From Acidimicrobiales bacterium (lineage in GTDB: Bacteria > Actinomycetota > Acidimicrobiia > Acidimicrobiales > Aldehydirespiratoraceae), in assembly GCA_029246685.1 (NCBI GenBank), contig JAQWMR010000010.1, positions 496,001 through 560,000 of the forward strand: 64,000 nt of DNA, written 5' to 3'. The notes beneath the pieces were generated by a model. The model did not search any database. It saw nothing but the letters and a program-made list of their open reading frames with translations, and had not been told where the DNA came from. Of the stretch, positions 34,950 to 42,404 are shown piece by piece. Made by a program: the position numbers and the translations under genes. Position 1 is the first letter of the stretch. Each line of letters starts with the position of its first letter.

Positions 34950-35857
34950 TCTCGACGAGCCGGCTCGGCGAGCCAGCCATCATCGAGAAGGAACCGCTCG
35001 GGGGTGCCGATCGTCGTGAGCTCGCCGCCGCGTTCGACGAGCCACGCCGTCGCGCCGGCCCGCTCGAGGATCGTGCGAGCAGCATGGACTGGGGCGATGC
35101 TCGCGGCGGTGGCGAGCATCTCCGCCCCGGCGGCGCTCGCGGCGATCACGACGGCGACGCGGGGATCGGCCGCGGGCCGACCGGTCGTCGGGTCGATCAG
35201 ATGAAGGCGTCCGTCTTCCGCACGTCGCTTCGTGGGTCCGGACACCGCGACGCCGCCGTCGCGCATGCCGACCAGGATCGGCGCGTCCGCGAACTCGGCG
35301 CCCGGTGGCTCGATCTCCACAACGGCGCGGGTACGGCTCCGCACCCGGAGGTCACCGCCGACCGCCACGCCGGCGTGGAGTGCGCCCGTGTCGGCAAGCA
35401 GCGTCGCGCCGAGATCGGCCGCCCATCCCTTGGCGATTCCCCCGAGGTCGATCGACGTCCCCGCTGGGACGTGGACGAGGCCGGTGTCGCCGTCGACGGA
35501 CGCAGGACCGCCGGGCACCGGATCGATCTCGTCGGCCCAGCCGGCCGCGTGGTCGTGGCGGTAGCCGGCGGCCGCGATCGCCTGGCCGAGGGTGGGGTCG
35601 TACCACCCGTCGGTGAGGGTGCGGCCTGCGAGCGCGACCTCGATGATCCGGTCCGTGGACGGTCGAGCAACGGCCGGGCCGTCGGCGGTATTGATACGGC
35701 TCAGCTTGCTGTCGTCGCGAAAACGGGACCAGCGTCGGTCGAGTGTGGCGACGACGGTGAGCGCGGTCTGTACCGCGATGTCGGACGCGTCGGTGGTGAC
35801 CGCGACCTCGGCCCCCATCGCCGGGCGGGTGATGGTGCGGACCGCGTCAGCTCGCAC
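34937..35857 (-). CDS. apbE: FAD:protein FMN transferase ApbE
   Basis: The 306-aa product carries the ApbE motifs in order: an early GAEVAV, SRFRDDSKLSRIN (residues 41-53), DLGGIAKGWAAD, the GGDLRV strand, HLIDPTTGRPA and a C-terminal MLATAASIA region. ApbE moves FMN from FAD onto a Ser/Thr of target proteins outside the cytoplasm, in a Mg2+-dependent reaction. No export signal is obvious at the predicted start; it may be a cytoplasmic form or start differently. It overlaps both neighbours (small anchored protein upstream, ferric-reductase-like protein downstream), which suggests that all three make one redox module. Confidence 0.92.
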   Translation of the reverse strand: MRADAVRTITRPAMGAEVAVTTDASDIAVQTALTVVATLDRRWSRFRDDSKLSRINTADGPAVARPSTDRIIEVALAGRTLTDGWYDPTLGQAIAAAGYRHDHAAGWADEIDPVPGGPASVDGDTGLVHVPAGTSIDLGGIAKGWAADLGATLLADTGALHAGVAVGGDLRVRSRTRAVVEIEPPGAEFADAPILVGMRDGGVAVSGPTKRRAEDGRLHLIDPTTGRPAADPRVAVVIAASAAGAEMLATAASIAPVHAARTILERAGATAWLVERGGELTTIGTPERFLLDDGWLAEPARREWAL

Positions 35858-36131
35858 CGGCTCGTCCGATCCGGGGTGGGGGAGGGATCGGCGTGACGTC
35901 GCCGGGGTCGGCGGCGGCCATCATCTCTGCGGCCGCGACTTCGGCTCGCCACGCGGCGGTGGCGCCGATCGCAGCGCCCGAGACCTCGTCGAGCTCCTGT
36001 TCCGCAGCTTCTGCCATCGCGCCCACGGAGCCGACGGCCACGGCCGCCGTCACGCCGGAAGCGACCCACCGGCCGACGCGCGCAGGGCGGCGCAGGCGGC
36101 GTGAGGTCGGCTCCATATGGCCATTGTTCAC
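35847..36131 (-). CDS. Small membrane-anchored protein, likely ApbE partner
   Basis: The 94-aa protein has a basic N-terminus (RRLRRPARVGR), one membrane anchor (residues 22-38) and an extracytoplasmic tail containing LDEVSGAAIGATAAWRAEVAAAE. This resembles the DxxSGAT-xx-[ST]-xxW flavinylation site of FMN_bind proteins, but the Thr of SGAT is Ala here, and a second GAT follows four residues later. Together with apbE and the ferric-reductase-like gene it is probably a minimal flavin-carrying or docking subunit; this is inference. It starts with GTG 36131 and ends overlapping apbE. The C-terminus is Pro-rich. Confidence 0.6.
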   Translation of the reverse strand: MNNGHMEPTSRRLRRPARVGRWVASGVTAAVAVGSVGAMAEAAEQELDEVSGAAIGATAAWRAEVAAAEMMAAADPGDVTPIPPPPRIGRAGAS

Positions 36132-36163
36132 GTCCGATCATGAAGAAACTGTGATGGGAGGGC

Positions 36164-37003
36164 ATGCTTTCGGTCATGCCCCGCGCTGCGAACGGATCAA
36201 TCGAACTCGAGTACGAGACCTTCGGATTTCCCGATGACCCGACGATCATTTGCCTGCCCGGTCTCGGCAACCAGTTGCTGCTCTTCGACGTGGAGTTCTG
36301 CGAGGCGTTCGTCGACCGCGGCTTCCACGTCATCCGCATGGACAACCGCGACGCCGGTCTGTCCTCCCTCTCCGGCGCGGACGACGAATACACGCTGGCC
36401 GACATGGCGAACGACGTCATAGCCGTGCTCGACGACGCAGGGGTCGATGATGCCGTCGTGCTCGGCGTCTCCCTCGGCGGCATGATCGCCCAGGCCACTG
36501 CGATTGGGCACCCTGAGCGGGTGCGTGCGCTCGTGTCGATCATGTCCACGACCGGCGAGGACGGCGTGGGCACGCCGAGCAAGGAGGCGATGGTCGCCTT
36601 GGTTGCCGAGCCGGCCGACACCATCGACGGTCAGGTCGAGCAGGACCTCGCCGCTCGCGGCATCTGGTCGAATCCCGAGTGGTTCGACCCGGAGCAGATG
36701 GAGGCCTACTTCCGGTCCTGTTACGAGCGCTCATGGGTGCCGGGTGGGTCCGGTCGTCAGTTCCAGGCGGTGGTGCGCAGCGGCGACCGCGCCACCGGCC
36801 TTGCCGCGCTGTCCATGCCGGCTCTGATCGTGCACGGCGAGAACGACACGCTCATCCATCCCTCGGGGGGCGAGCGGACCGCCGAGTTGACCCCGGACTC
36901 CGAACTGCTCGTCATGGACGGCATGAGCCACGACTTCGTCTACCAAGCGTGGCCGCCGATCATCGAAGCCGTGACCGCGCTCACTGCCCGCACCTTCACC
37001 TGA
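36164..37003 (+). CDS. Alpha/beta-fold hydrolase
   Basis: This 279-aa alpha/beta hydrolase has the oxyanion region CLPGLGNQ (residues 31-38), MDNRDAGLS, the nucleophile elbow GVSLGGM (Ser near residue 103), an acid near residue 227 in IVHGENDTLI and a late His in DGMSHDFVYQ. The layout is close to the pimeloyl-ester/aclacinomycin-esterase-like group acting on small esters or lactones; the substrate is not known. GGGAGG lies close before ATG 36164, with ATG 36176 as an alternative that has better spacing. It is divergent from the ApbE cluster. Confidence 0.85.
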   Translation: MLSVMPRAANGSIELEYETFGFPDDPTIICLPGLGNQLLLFDVEFCEAFVDRGFHVIRMDNRDAGLSSLSGADDEYTLADMANDVIAVLDDAGVDDAVVLGVSLGGMIAQATAIGHPERVRALVSIMSTTGEDGVGTPSKEAMVALVAEPADTIDGQVEQDLAARGIWSNPEWFDPEQMEAYFRSCYERSWVPGGSGRQFQAVVRSGDRATGLAALSMPALIVHGENDTLIHPSGGERTAELTPDSELLVMDGMSHDFVYQAWPPIIEAVTALTARTFT

Positions 37004-37075
37004 CCGCCTTTCTTCGTTGTCAGCGCCTGCCGGTAGGGTCCTTGGTCGTTCGCTGGACCACTCGGAGGAGTGCAG

Positions 37076-38218
37076 ATGGGGCCGCTGGCTGGAGTGAAGA
37101 TCGTCGAAATCGCAGGGATCGGGCCGGGCCCGTTCTGCGCCATGATGCTGGCCGACATGGGGGCCGAGGTCATCCGTGTCGACCGGGCCGGATCGGTGCG
37201 AGGCGGCGATCCGGACGTGCCGCCGGGCGACATCATGAACCGCGGCCGCCGCTCGATCGGCGTGGACCTGAAGTCCCCCGAGGGCGTCGAGACCGTGCTC
37301 CGTCTCGTCGAGCAGTCCGACGGCTTGATCGAAGGCTTCCGCCCCGGCGTGGCTGAGCGCCTGGGCATCGGCCCGGACGACTGCCTCGCCCGCAACCCGG
37401 CCATCGCCTTCGGACGCATGACGGGCTGGGGCCAGGAAGGGCCCTACGCATCGGCCGCCGGTCACGACATCAACTACATCGCCCTGGCCGGCGCGCTGGA
37501 TCCGATCGGTCGCCAGGGCGAGGGCCCGGTTCCGCCGCTCAACCTCGTGGGCGACTTCGGCGGCGGAGGCATGTACCTCGCCTTCGGCATGGTCTGCGCG
37601 ATTCTCGAAGCCCGCGGGAGCGGGCAAGGCCAGGTAGTCGACGCGGCGATGGTCGACGGCGCAGCGTCGCTCATGACGTTCTTCCACGGGTTCCGTGCCA
37701 TGGGCATCTGGAACGACGAGCGCGGCACCAACATGCTCGACACCGGCGCCCACTACTACGACACCTACGAGTGCAGCGACGGGCTCTACGTCTCGATTGG
37801 GTCCATCGAGCCGCAGTTCTACGCCGAGCTGCGCGAGAAGCTCGGCCTCGACGATCCCAAGTGGGACGAGCAGATGAGCCGGTCGCGTTGGCCCGAGTTC
37901 AAAGCGGAGCTCACGGCGATCTTCAAGACGAAGAGCCGCGACGAGTGGTGCGAGATCATGGAGCACACCGACATCTGCTTCGCGCCGGTGCTCTCGATGG
38001 CCGAGGCCCCGGAGCACCCGCACAACAAGGAGCGGGGCACGTTCACCCACGTGGCCGGCGTCGTCCAGCCGCGGCCGGCGCCGCGTTTCAGCCGCACCGA
38101 CAGCTCGATCCAGCGGCCGCCGCCGCACGCCGGCCAGCACACTGACGAGGTACTCGCGGACTTCGGGTTCTCATCCGACGACCTCGCCGAGCTGCGCGAG
38201 TCCGGAACCATCGCCTAG
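37076..38218 (+). CDS. Alpha-methylacyl-CoA racemase-like CoA-transferase family III protein
   Basis: The 380-aa CaiB/BaiF-type protein opens with LAGVKIVEIAGIGPGPF and AEVIRVDR. It contains the racemase active-site pair in GHDINYIALAGAL (His near 126) and GDFGGGGMY (Asp near 156). These two residues act in proton exchange at the alpha carbon in Mcr/AMACR enzymes, so racemase is favoured over CoA transferase, which uses a different Asp. It would invert 2-methylacyl-CoA stereochemistry for breakdown of branched or sterol side chains. GGAGG at 37064-37068 fixes ATG 37076. The next gene starts on the base after its stop. Confidence 0.88.
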   Translation: MGPLAGVKIVEIAGIGPGPFCAMMLADMGAEVIRVDRAGSVRGGDPDVPPGDIMNRGRRSIGVDLKSPEGVETVLRLVEQSDGLIEGFRPGVAERLGIGPDDCLARNPAIAFGRMTGWGQEGPYASAAGHDINYIALAGALDPIGRQGEGPVPPLNLVGDFGGGGMYLAFGMVCAILEARGSGQGQVVDAAMVDGAASLMTFFHGFRAMGIWNDERGTNMLDTGAHYYDTYECSDGLYVSIGSIEPQFYAELREKLGLDDPKWDEQMSRSRWPEFKAELTAIFKTKSRDEWCEIMEHTDICFAPVLSMAEAPEHPHNKERGTFTHVAGVVQPRPAPRFSRTDSSIQRPPPHAGQHTDEVLADFGFSSDDLAELRESGTIA

Positions 38219-39031
38219 ATGGGCACAGCGGTCTTCTTCCACGCTCACCCGGACGACGAGGCGATCGCCACCGGCGGGGTCATGGCGCAATCCGCTGCGG
38301 CCGGCCACCGCGTGGTCCTCGTCTGCGCGACCGACGGAGCCGTCGGTGAACCGGCAGAGGGATCGGTGCCCGAAGGATCCACGCTCGGCGCCGTCCGTCT
38401 CGCAGAGCTGCAGGAAGCCGGCGCCATCCTCGGCGCCGCTCGCGTCGAGTGGCTCGGCTACGGCGACTCCGGCATGAAGGACGAGCCGAGCAACGACGAT
38501 CCGGACTGCTTCTGGCAGGCGGACGTGGAGACTGCGGCCGAGCGTCTCGCCGCGATTCTGCGCGACGAGAAGGCGGACTTCATCACCGTCTACGACTCAC
38601 ACGGCGGCTACGGCCACCCGGACCACATCCAGGTCCACCGCGTCGGCCATCGCGCGGCCGAACTGGCCGGCACGTCTCGGGTCTACGAGTCCACGATGAA
38701 CCGCGACCGCATGCGTGCACTCGCTGACTTCGCGTTCGAAGGCGCCGATGACGCCCCGGAGCTCGCCGAGCAGCGCGAAGAGATGCGCGAGACCGAGATG
38801 GGCACGCCGGCTGAGCAGATCACCCACGAGATCGATGTCAGCGCGCTCGTGAACGAGAAACGGCGGGCCATGGCGGCCCACCGTTCCCAGATCTCGGAAG
38901 AATCGTTCTTCCTGACGATGCCCGATGAGGCATTCGAGGCCGCGTTCGGCGCTGAGTACTTCATCGAGATCGGCGCGCGCCGCGCCGGCGAGTCGTTCGA
39001 ACAGGATCTGTTCGCCGGTCTCGGCGGCTGA
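38219..39031 (+). CDS. PIG-L family deacetylase
   Basis: The 270-aa protein belongs to the LmbE/PIG-L family with the zinc motif HPDDE at AHPDDEAIATGG (residues 10-14) and the third ligand region SHGGYGHPDHIQVHR near residue 130. Actinobacterial members include MshB and Mca of the mycothiol system and other GlcNAc-type deacetylases. The motif set here fits an Mca/MshB-like metal-dependent amide hydrolase, but subtype cannot be settled by eye. It begins immediately after the racemase-like gene stop (TAGATG), so both are probably in one transcript. Confidence 0.85.
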   Translation: MGTAVFFHAHPDDEAIATGGVMAQSAAAGHRVVLVCATDGAVGEPAEGSVPEGSTLGAVRLAELQEAGAILGAARVEWLGYGDSGMKDEPSNDDPDCFWQADVETAAERLAAILRDEKADFITVYDSHGGYGHPDHIQVHRVGHRAAELAGTSRVYESTMNRDRMRALADFAFEGADDAPELAEQREEMRETEMGTPAEQITHEIDVSALVNEKRRAMAAHRSQISEESFFLTMPDEAFEAAFGAEYFIEIGARRAGESFEQDLFAGLGG

Positions 39032-39043
39032 CCCGCGCCGCGC

Positions 39044-39373
39044 TCACATGTCGATGGCTTCGGCGACCTCGACGTTGCCGTCGTTGGCGAGGGCGGGGCA
39101 GCCCTTCGCCATGTCGACCGCCGCGTCGATGTTGTCGGCCTGCACGATGCCGTAGCCGGTGAGCGGGTTGCTTCCGCCACCGTCGGACACGGAGCCGTGG
39201 CTGCCGATCGTCTTGGCGAACGTAATCGGGTTGCCGCCGTTGAGAAGGTTCTCGCCGAGCGACGCGAACCAGCTCTGCCAGGCGTTCATCATCTCGGCCA
39301 TGGCTTCTTCGCCCTCTGGCATGTGGCCGGGACCGCCACCGTTGGTGTGATAGGCGAGCCCGTACTTGGGCAT
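39044..39373 (-). CDS. YCII-related domain protein
   Basis: The 109-aa protein matches the YCII/DGPF-type dimeric ferredoxin-like fold: an opening MPKYGLAYHTNGGG strand, an EMMNAWQSWFASLGENLLNGGNP helix, then TGYGIVQADNIDAAVDMAKGCP and the C-terminal VEVAEAIDM strand. Family members are small cytoplasmic proteins; some handle chlorinated lactones or act beside sigma factors, but most have no known function. A GGAG-type SD precedes the ATG. It is divergent from the ABM-domain gene, with a 137-base gap that holds a CGTTCGT/ACGAACG inverted repeat. Confidence 0.82.
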   Translation of the reverse strand: MPKYGLAYHTNGGGPGHMPEGEEAMAEMMNAWQSWFASLGENLLNGGNPITFAKTIGSHGSVSDGGGSNPLTGYGIVQADNIDAAVDMAKGCPALANDGNVEVAEAIDM

Positions 39374-39510
39374 GCCATTCCTCCGAGTTGATTGGGGGTA
39401 TTGGTTGGGGTTCTCGTTCGTACGACGAACGTTGTTCGGTGTTCTCGACAGGTTCGTGGAGATTTCGCGCGATTTCTCGTGAACCGGCGGATTCGGGCGA
39501 GACTCTCCTC

Positions 39511-39840
39511 ATGAGTCAGGTCATCAAGATCAACGCAATCACCGTTCCCGGCGATCGCGGGGACGAGGTCGCCCGCCGCTTCGCCGAACGGGCCGGAGCT
39601 GTCGACAGCATGGACGGATTCGAGGGATTCGAACTCATGCGACCGACCGACGACCGCGAGACATGGCTGGTCATCACCCGCTGGCGCGATGAGGAGTCCT
39701 TCCTCGGATGGACCCGCTCGGAGCAGTTCCGTGACGGCCACAAAGAGGCGCTCGCGGCGGGCAACGACGCTCCGGCGCCGCTGCCGATCAGCGCCGAGCT
39801 CTGGAGCTACGAAGTGGAAGTCGGTCGCGAGGGCACGTGA
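39511..39840 (+). CDS. Antibiotic-biosynthesis-monooxygenase-like (ABM) domain protein
   Basis: The 109-aa product has the dimeric alpha/beta barrel ABM fold: VIKINAITVPGDRGDEVARRFAERAG, GFEGFELMRPTDD, the strand WLVITRWRDEESFLGW and GHKEAL. This spacing resembles heme-degrading IsdG/HmoB-type enzymes as well as general ABM proteins; the catalytic Asn/His/Trp of IsdG cannot be firmly assigned. The frame is open upstream to 39388, but ATG 39511 gives the standard N-terminus. It shares four bases (GTGA) with the next gene, indicating coupling. Confidence 0.78.
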   Translation: MSQVIKINAITVPGDRGDEVARRFAERAGAVDSMDGFEGFELMRPTDDRETWLVITRWRDEESFLGWTRSEQFRDGHKEALAAGNDAPAPLPISAELWSYEVEVGREGT

Positions 39841-40187
39841 TCCGCGACCTTCACAGCGTCGTCAGCTGGATCTTCATCCTTGCCAACGGCCTTGTCGGCC
39901 TCTGGGCTCTCGCTGCTCATCAATGGCCGAAGTATCGCCACCGGGCCGGCTGGATCGCGGTGATCGTCGCTGAGGTCGTCGTCCTCGCGCAGGTCGTGAT
40001 CGGGGTGATCCTGCAGGTCAACGAGGAGATCGACGGTGACCGCCATCAGCTCTACGGCTTCTCGGCGTTCGCCAGCGTCGGCATCATCTACGCGTACCGC
40101 AACGAGATAAAGGACAAGCCCCACCTTCTCTATGGCCTCGGCAGCCTGTGGCTGATGGGCCTCGGTATCCGCGCCGCCGTTCTGTAA
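39837..40187 (+). CDS. Small four-helix membrane protein
   Basis: The 116-aa protein has four hydrophobic segments with short loops: ILANGLVGLWALAAHQW, IAVIVAEVVVLAQVVIGVILQV, a histidine-containing HQLYGFSAFASVGIIYAY, and LYGLGSLWLMGLGIRA. Several His residues lie near membrane edges, so heme binding is conceivable but not shown. The GTG start overlaps the stop of the ABM gene, suggesting they work together. I recognise no named family with confidence. Confidence 0.75.
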   Translation: MIRDLHSVVSWIFILANGLVGLWALAAHQWPKYRHRAGWIAVIVAEVVVLAQVVIGVILQVNEEIDGDRHQLYGFSAFASVGIIYAYRNEIKDKPHLLYGLGSLWLMGLGIRAAVL

Positions 40188-40211
40188 CGCGGGGTCAGAC
40201 CCCCGTTACAG
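40182..40211. terminator. Palindromic terminator between convergent genes
   Basis: Arms CTGTAACG+GGGGTC (40182-40196, with one bulged C at 40190) and GACCCC+CGTTACAG (40198-40211) form a 14-bp stem with a tiny loop. The stop codon of the four-helix protein (40185-40187) is inside the stem. No T-run follows. It resembles the hairpin at 34375-34407 in position and in its GGTCAG core. Confidence 0.65.
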
Positions 40212-40234
40212 GTTGACCGGGCTGCTCAACATCG

Positions 40235-40471
40235 TCAGACGTTGACGATCGGGCAGAGCAGTGTGCGCTCCACGCCGGCGATCGATTGCACGGCGTGGAC
40301 GACGACCTGGCCGAGGACGTCCATCGTCTCGGCCTCGGCGCGGGCGATCACGTCGTAGGGGCCCATGGCCACCTCGGCGGACAGGATCGAGTCCAACGCT
40401 CCGGTCTCTTTCGCGACGTCGACGGCAGTCCCGACGTCCGCCTGGATGAGGATGTATGCAGCAACGCTCAT
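40235..40471 (-). CDS. Stand-alone Lrp/AsnC ligand-binding domain (RAM) protein
   Basis: The 78-aa protein is a complete RAM/AsnC effector domain without a DNA-binding half: AYILIQADVGTAVDVAKETGAL, then VAMGPYDVIARAEAETMDVLGQVVVHAVQSIAGVERTLLCPIV. Such stand-alone proteins oligomerise and bind amino acids or other small ligands; targets are unknown. The frame stays open upstream, but ATG 40471 gives the standard start. It is divergent from pckA, with a 160-base gap containing a GC-rich hairpin (40515-40537). Confidence 0.85.
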   Translation of the reverse strand: MSVAAYILIQADVGTAVDVAKETGALDSILSAEVAMGPYDVIARAEAETMDVLGQVVVHAVQSIAGVERTLLCPIVNV

Positions 40472-40514
40472 GTGAACGACGTTATGCGCGACGGGCTCTG
40501 TTGTCGCCCGCCCG

Positions 40515-40537
40515 CCCGCCCGTGTCGTGCGGGCGGG
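40515..40537. other. GC-rich hairpin in the pckA upstream region
   Basis: CCCGCCCG (40515-40522) pairs with CGGGCGGG (40530-40537) across a 7-base loop, in a CCCG-repeat tract between the divergent RAM-protein and pckA genes. It is about 95 bases before the pckA ATG and could be part of a promoter or leader structure; TAAGTT at 40549-40554 is the nearest -10 candidate downstream of it. Confidence 0.35.
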
Positions 40538-40631
40538 GGTGCCCTCGCTAAGTTGGGTGTCTGATCTTGAGGCGCTCACATCCGGCCGTGGCGCGCCGAC
40601 CGGAATCGAGATCGCATCCCCTGGAGAAATC

Positions 40632-42296
40632 ATGAGCAGCGCAGCGGAAGCGGCAGCACAACTCGAGAGCGCGTTCGGCCTCACCGGCGTCGAACTTCGC
40701 TACGGCCTCAGCCAGGACGAGCTCTTCCAGCAGGCGATTGCCAACGACCGTGGGCGAGTTGAGCTCGACGGCCCGGAAGACGCCCAGAAGGCGTTCCCGA
40801 CAGCGCTCGGCACCGGCGGTCCGCTCGTCTACTACTCGGACCCCACCTGCACCGGCCGCCCGGTCCAGGACACCTTCTGTGTGAACCGTGCCTCCGTCAC
40901 CGATTCGGTGTGGTGGAAGAACGGCTTCGCCAAGTTCGATCCGGACAAGTTCGACGCGCTGCTTCCGCGGGTCATCGACCACCTCAACGAGCAGGGCCGC
41001 CATCTCTACGTCGCCGATGTGTTCTGCGGCTGGGACACCCAGTTCGCCGAGCCCTACCGGTTCGTCGGCGAGTACGCGACCCACGCCTACTTCTGCAACA
41101 TCATGTTCCCCAAGAACGTGCGCGACGACAGCGACCGCGCCGAGGCCGGGTGGACGCTGATCAACGTCCCGTCCTTCGAGTGTGATCCGGAACGTGACGG
41201 CACCATCTCGAAGCGCGGCGTGATCATCGACATCGAGAACCGCGTCGGCCTCGTGCTCGGCAAGGCCGACTACTGCGGCGTGAACAAGAAGACCATGTTC
41301 ACGATCATGAATTACGTCCTGCCGGCCAAGGGCCAGCTGTCGATGCACTGCTCCGCCAATGTCGGCGAGCGGGGCGACACCGCGATTCTCTTCGGGCTCT
41401 CCGGCACCGGCAAGACCACGCTGTCCGCCGACCCCGATCGTGAGCTCATCGGCGACGACGAGCACGTCTGGACGGATCGAGGCATCTCGAATTTCGAGGA
41501 CGGTTGCTACGCCAAGCTGATCGATCTCGACAAGAAGGCCGAGCCCGTCATCGCGGCGGCGATGTCCATGAAGGGCACGCTGATCGAGAACGTGCCGGCA
41601 CTTCCCGGCAAGGCCATCGAGGCGACGGACCCACAGGAGTTCGATCTCACCGACGGCACGATCACCGAGAACACCCGGTTCGCCTATCCGCTGACCACGA
41701 ACCCCAATGTGCGCGAGGGCGCGTCCGGCCCGCATCCCGAGACCATCGTGCTGCTCACTGCCGACGCCTTCGGCGTTCTGCCGCCCGTCTCGATCCTCAA
41801 CTCGGACGAGACGATGTACCACTTCGTGATGGGCTTCACCTCGAAGCTCGCCGGTACCGAAGTCGGCGTGACCGAGCCCGAGCCGTCGTTCTCGTCGTGC
41901 TTCGGCGCCGCGTTCATGTCGCAGAAGGCATCGGTCTACGCCGAGCTTCTCGCCAAGCGCATGAGCGAGAACGAAACCCGCTGCATCCTGCTCAACACGG
42001 GTTGGAGCGGCGGGCCCTACGGCAAGGGCGAGCGCATGTCGCTCAAGGCCACTCGGGCACTGCTCAACGCCGCACTCGAGGGCGAGTTCGACAACGCCGA
42101 GCTTCAGGTCGAGCCCACGCTCGGTGTGAAGATGCCAGTTTCGTGCGACGGCGTCGACGACGAGATCCTCAACCCCCGCGAGACCTGGGACGACCCCGAG
42201 GCGTACGACGAGGCCGCCGCAAAGCTGCGCGACATGTTCCGCGCCAACTACGAGAAGCAGGGCTACGCCAACCTCGGCATCCAAGCCGCCATGTAA
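40632..42296 (+). CDS. pckA: Phosphoenolpyruvate carboxykinase (ATP-type)
   Basis: The 554-aa protein has the ATP-dependent PEPCK signatures: the PEPCK kinase-1a P-loop GLSGTGKTTLSADPDRELIGDD, GVIIDIENRVGLVLGKADYCGVNKKTMF (oxaloacetate/metal region) and TWSGGPYGKGERMS-like LNTGWSGGPYGKGERMSL. It converts oxaloacetate to PEP for gluconeogenesis. Most actinobacteria use the GTP type, so an ATP-type enzyme is notable. A GGAG SD sits nine bases before ATG 40632; the frame is open upstream but without homologous sequence. A hairpin terminator follows the stop, overlapping the left end of the inverted-repeat element. Confidence 0.94.
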   Translation: MSSAAEAAAQLESAFGLTGVELRYGLSQDELFQQAIANDRGRVELDGPEDAQKAFPTALGTGGPLVYYSDPTCTGRPVQDTFCVNRASVTDSVWWKNGFAKFDPDKFDALLPRVIDHLNEQGRHLYVADVFCGWDTQFAEPYRFVGEYATHAYFCNIMFPKNVRDDSDRAEAGWTLINVPSFECDPERDGTISKRGVIIDIENRVGLVLGKADYCGVNKKTMFTIMNYVLPAKGQLSMHCSANVGERGDTAILFGLSGTGKTTLSADPDRELIGDDEHVWTDRGISNFEDGCYAKLIDLDKKAEPVIAAAMSMKGTLIENVPALPGKAIEATDPQEFDLTDGTITENTRFAYPLTTNPNVREGASGPHPETIVLLTADAFGVLPPVSILNSDETMYHFVMGFTSKLAGTEVGVTEPEPSFSSCFGAAFMSQKASVYAELLAKRMSENETRCILLNTGWSGGPYGKGERMSLKATRALLNAALEGEFDNAELQVEPTLGVKMPVSCDGVDDEILNPRETWDDPEAYDEAAAKLRDMFRANYEKQGYANLGIQAAM

Positions 42297-42299
42297 CCC

Positions 42300-42319
42300 G
42301 CCCCCCTCGGGGGCTTCTT
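42300..42319 (+). terminator. pckA intrinsic terminator
   Basis: GCCCCC (42300-42305), loop CTC and GGGGGC (42309-42314), followed by TTCTT, form a rho-independent type terminator four bases after the pckA stop. Its 3' half is also the outer end of the left inverted repeat of the 42310-43367 element. Confidence 0.75.
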
Positions 42320-42361
42320 AACCAAGTTACGCGGCCTATCCACGCGTTGGTCGACGCAGAT
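42310..42361 (+). repeat. Left terminal inverted repeat
   Basis: The outer 25 bases (42310-42334), beginning GGGGCTTCTTAACCAAG and ending TTACGCGG, are the exact reverse complement of 43343-43367. The following 27 bases (42335-42361) match the complement of 43316-43342 at 21 positions. The outer end doubles as the 3' arm and T-rich tail of the pckA terminator. Confidence 0.85.
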
Positions 42362-42404
42362 GAAACGACGTGGGCTGTCACACCCCCGCGATTGACTCTT
42401 GGCC

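Noticed and set aside
39415-39438. Inverted repeat CGTTCGT/ACGAACG between the YCII and ABM genes
   Set aside because: It may be an operator for the divergent pair, but arms of 7 bp in GC-rich DNA are common and no repeated half-site supports it.
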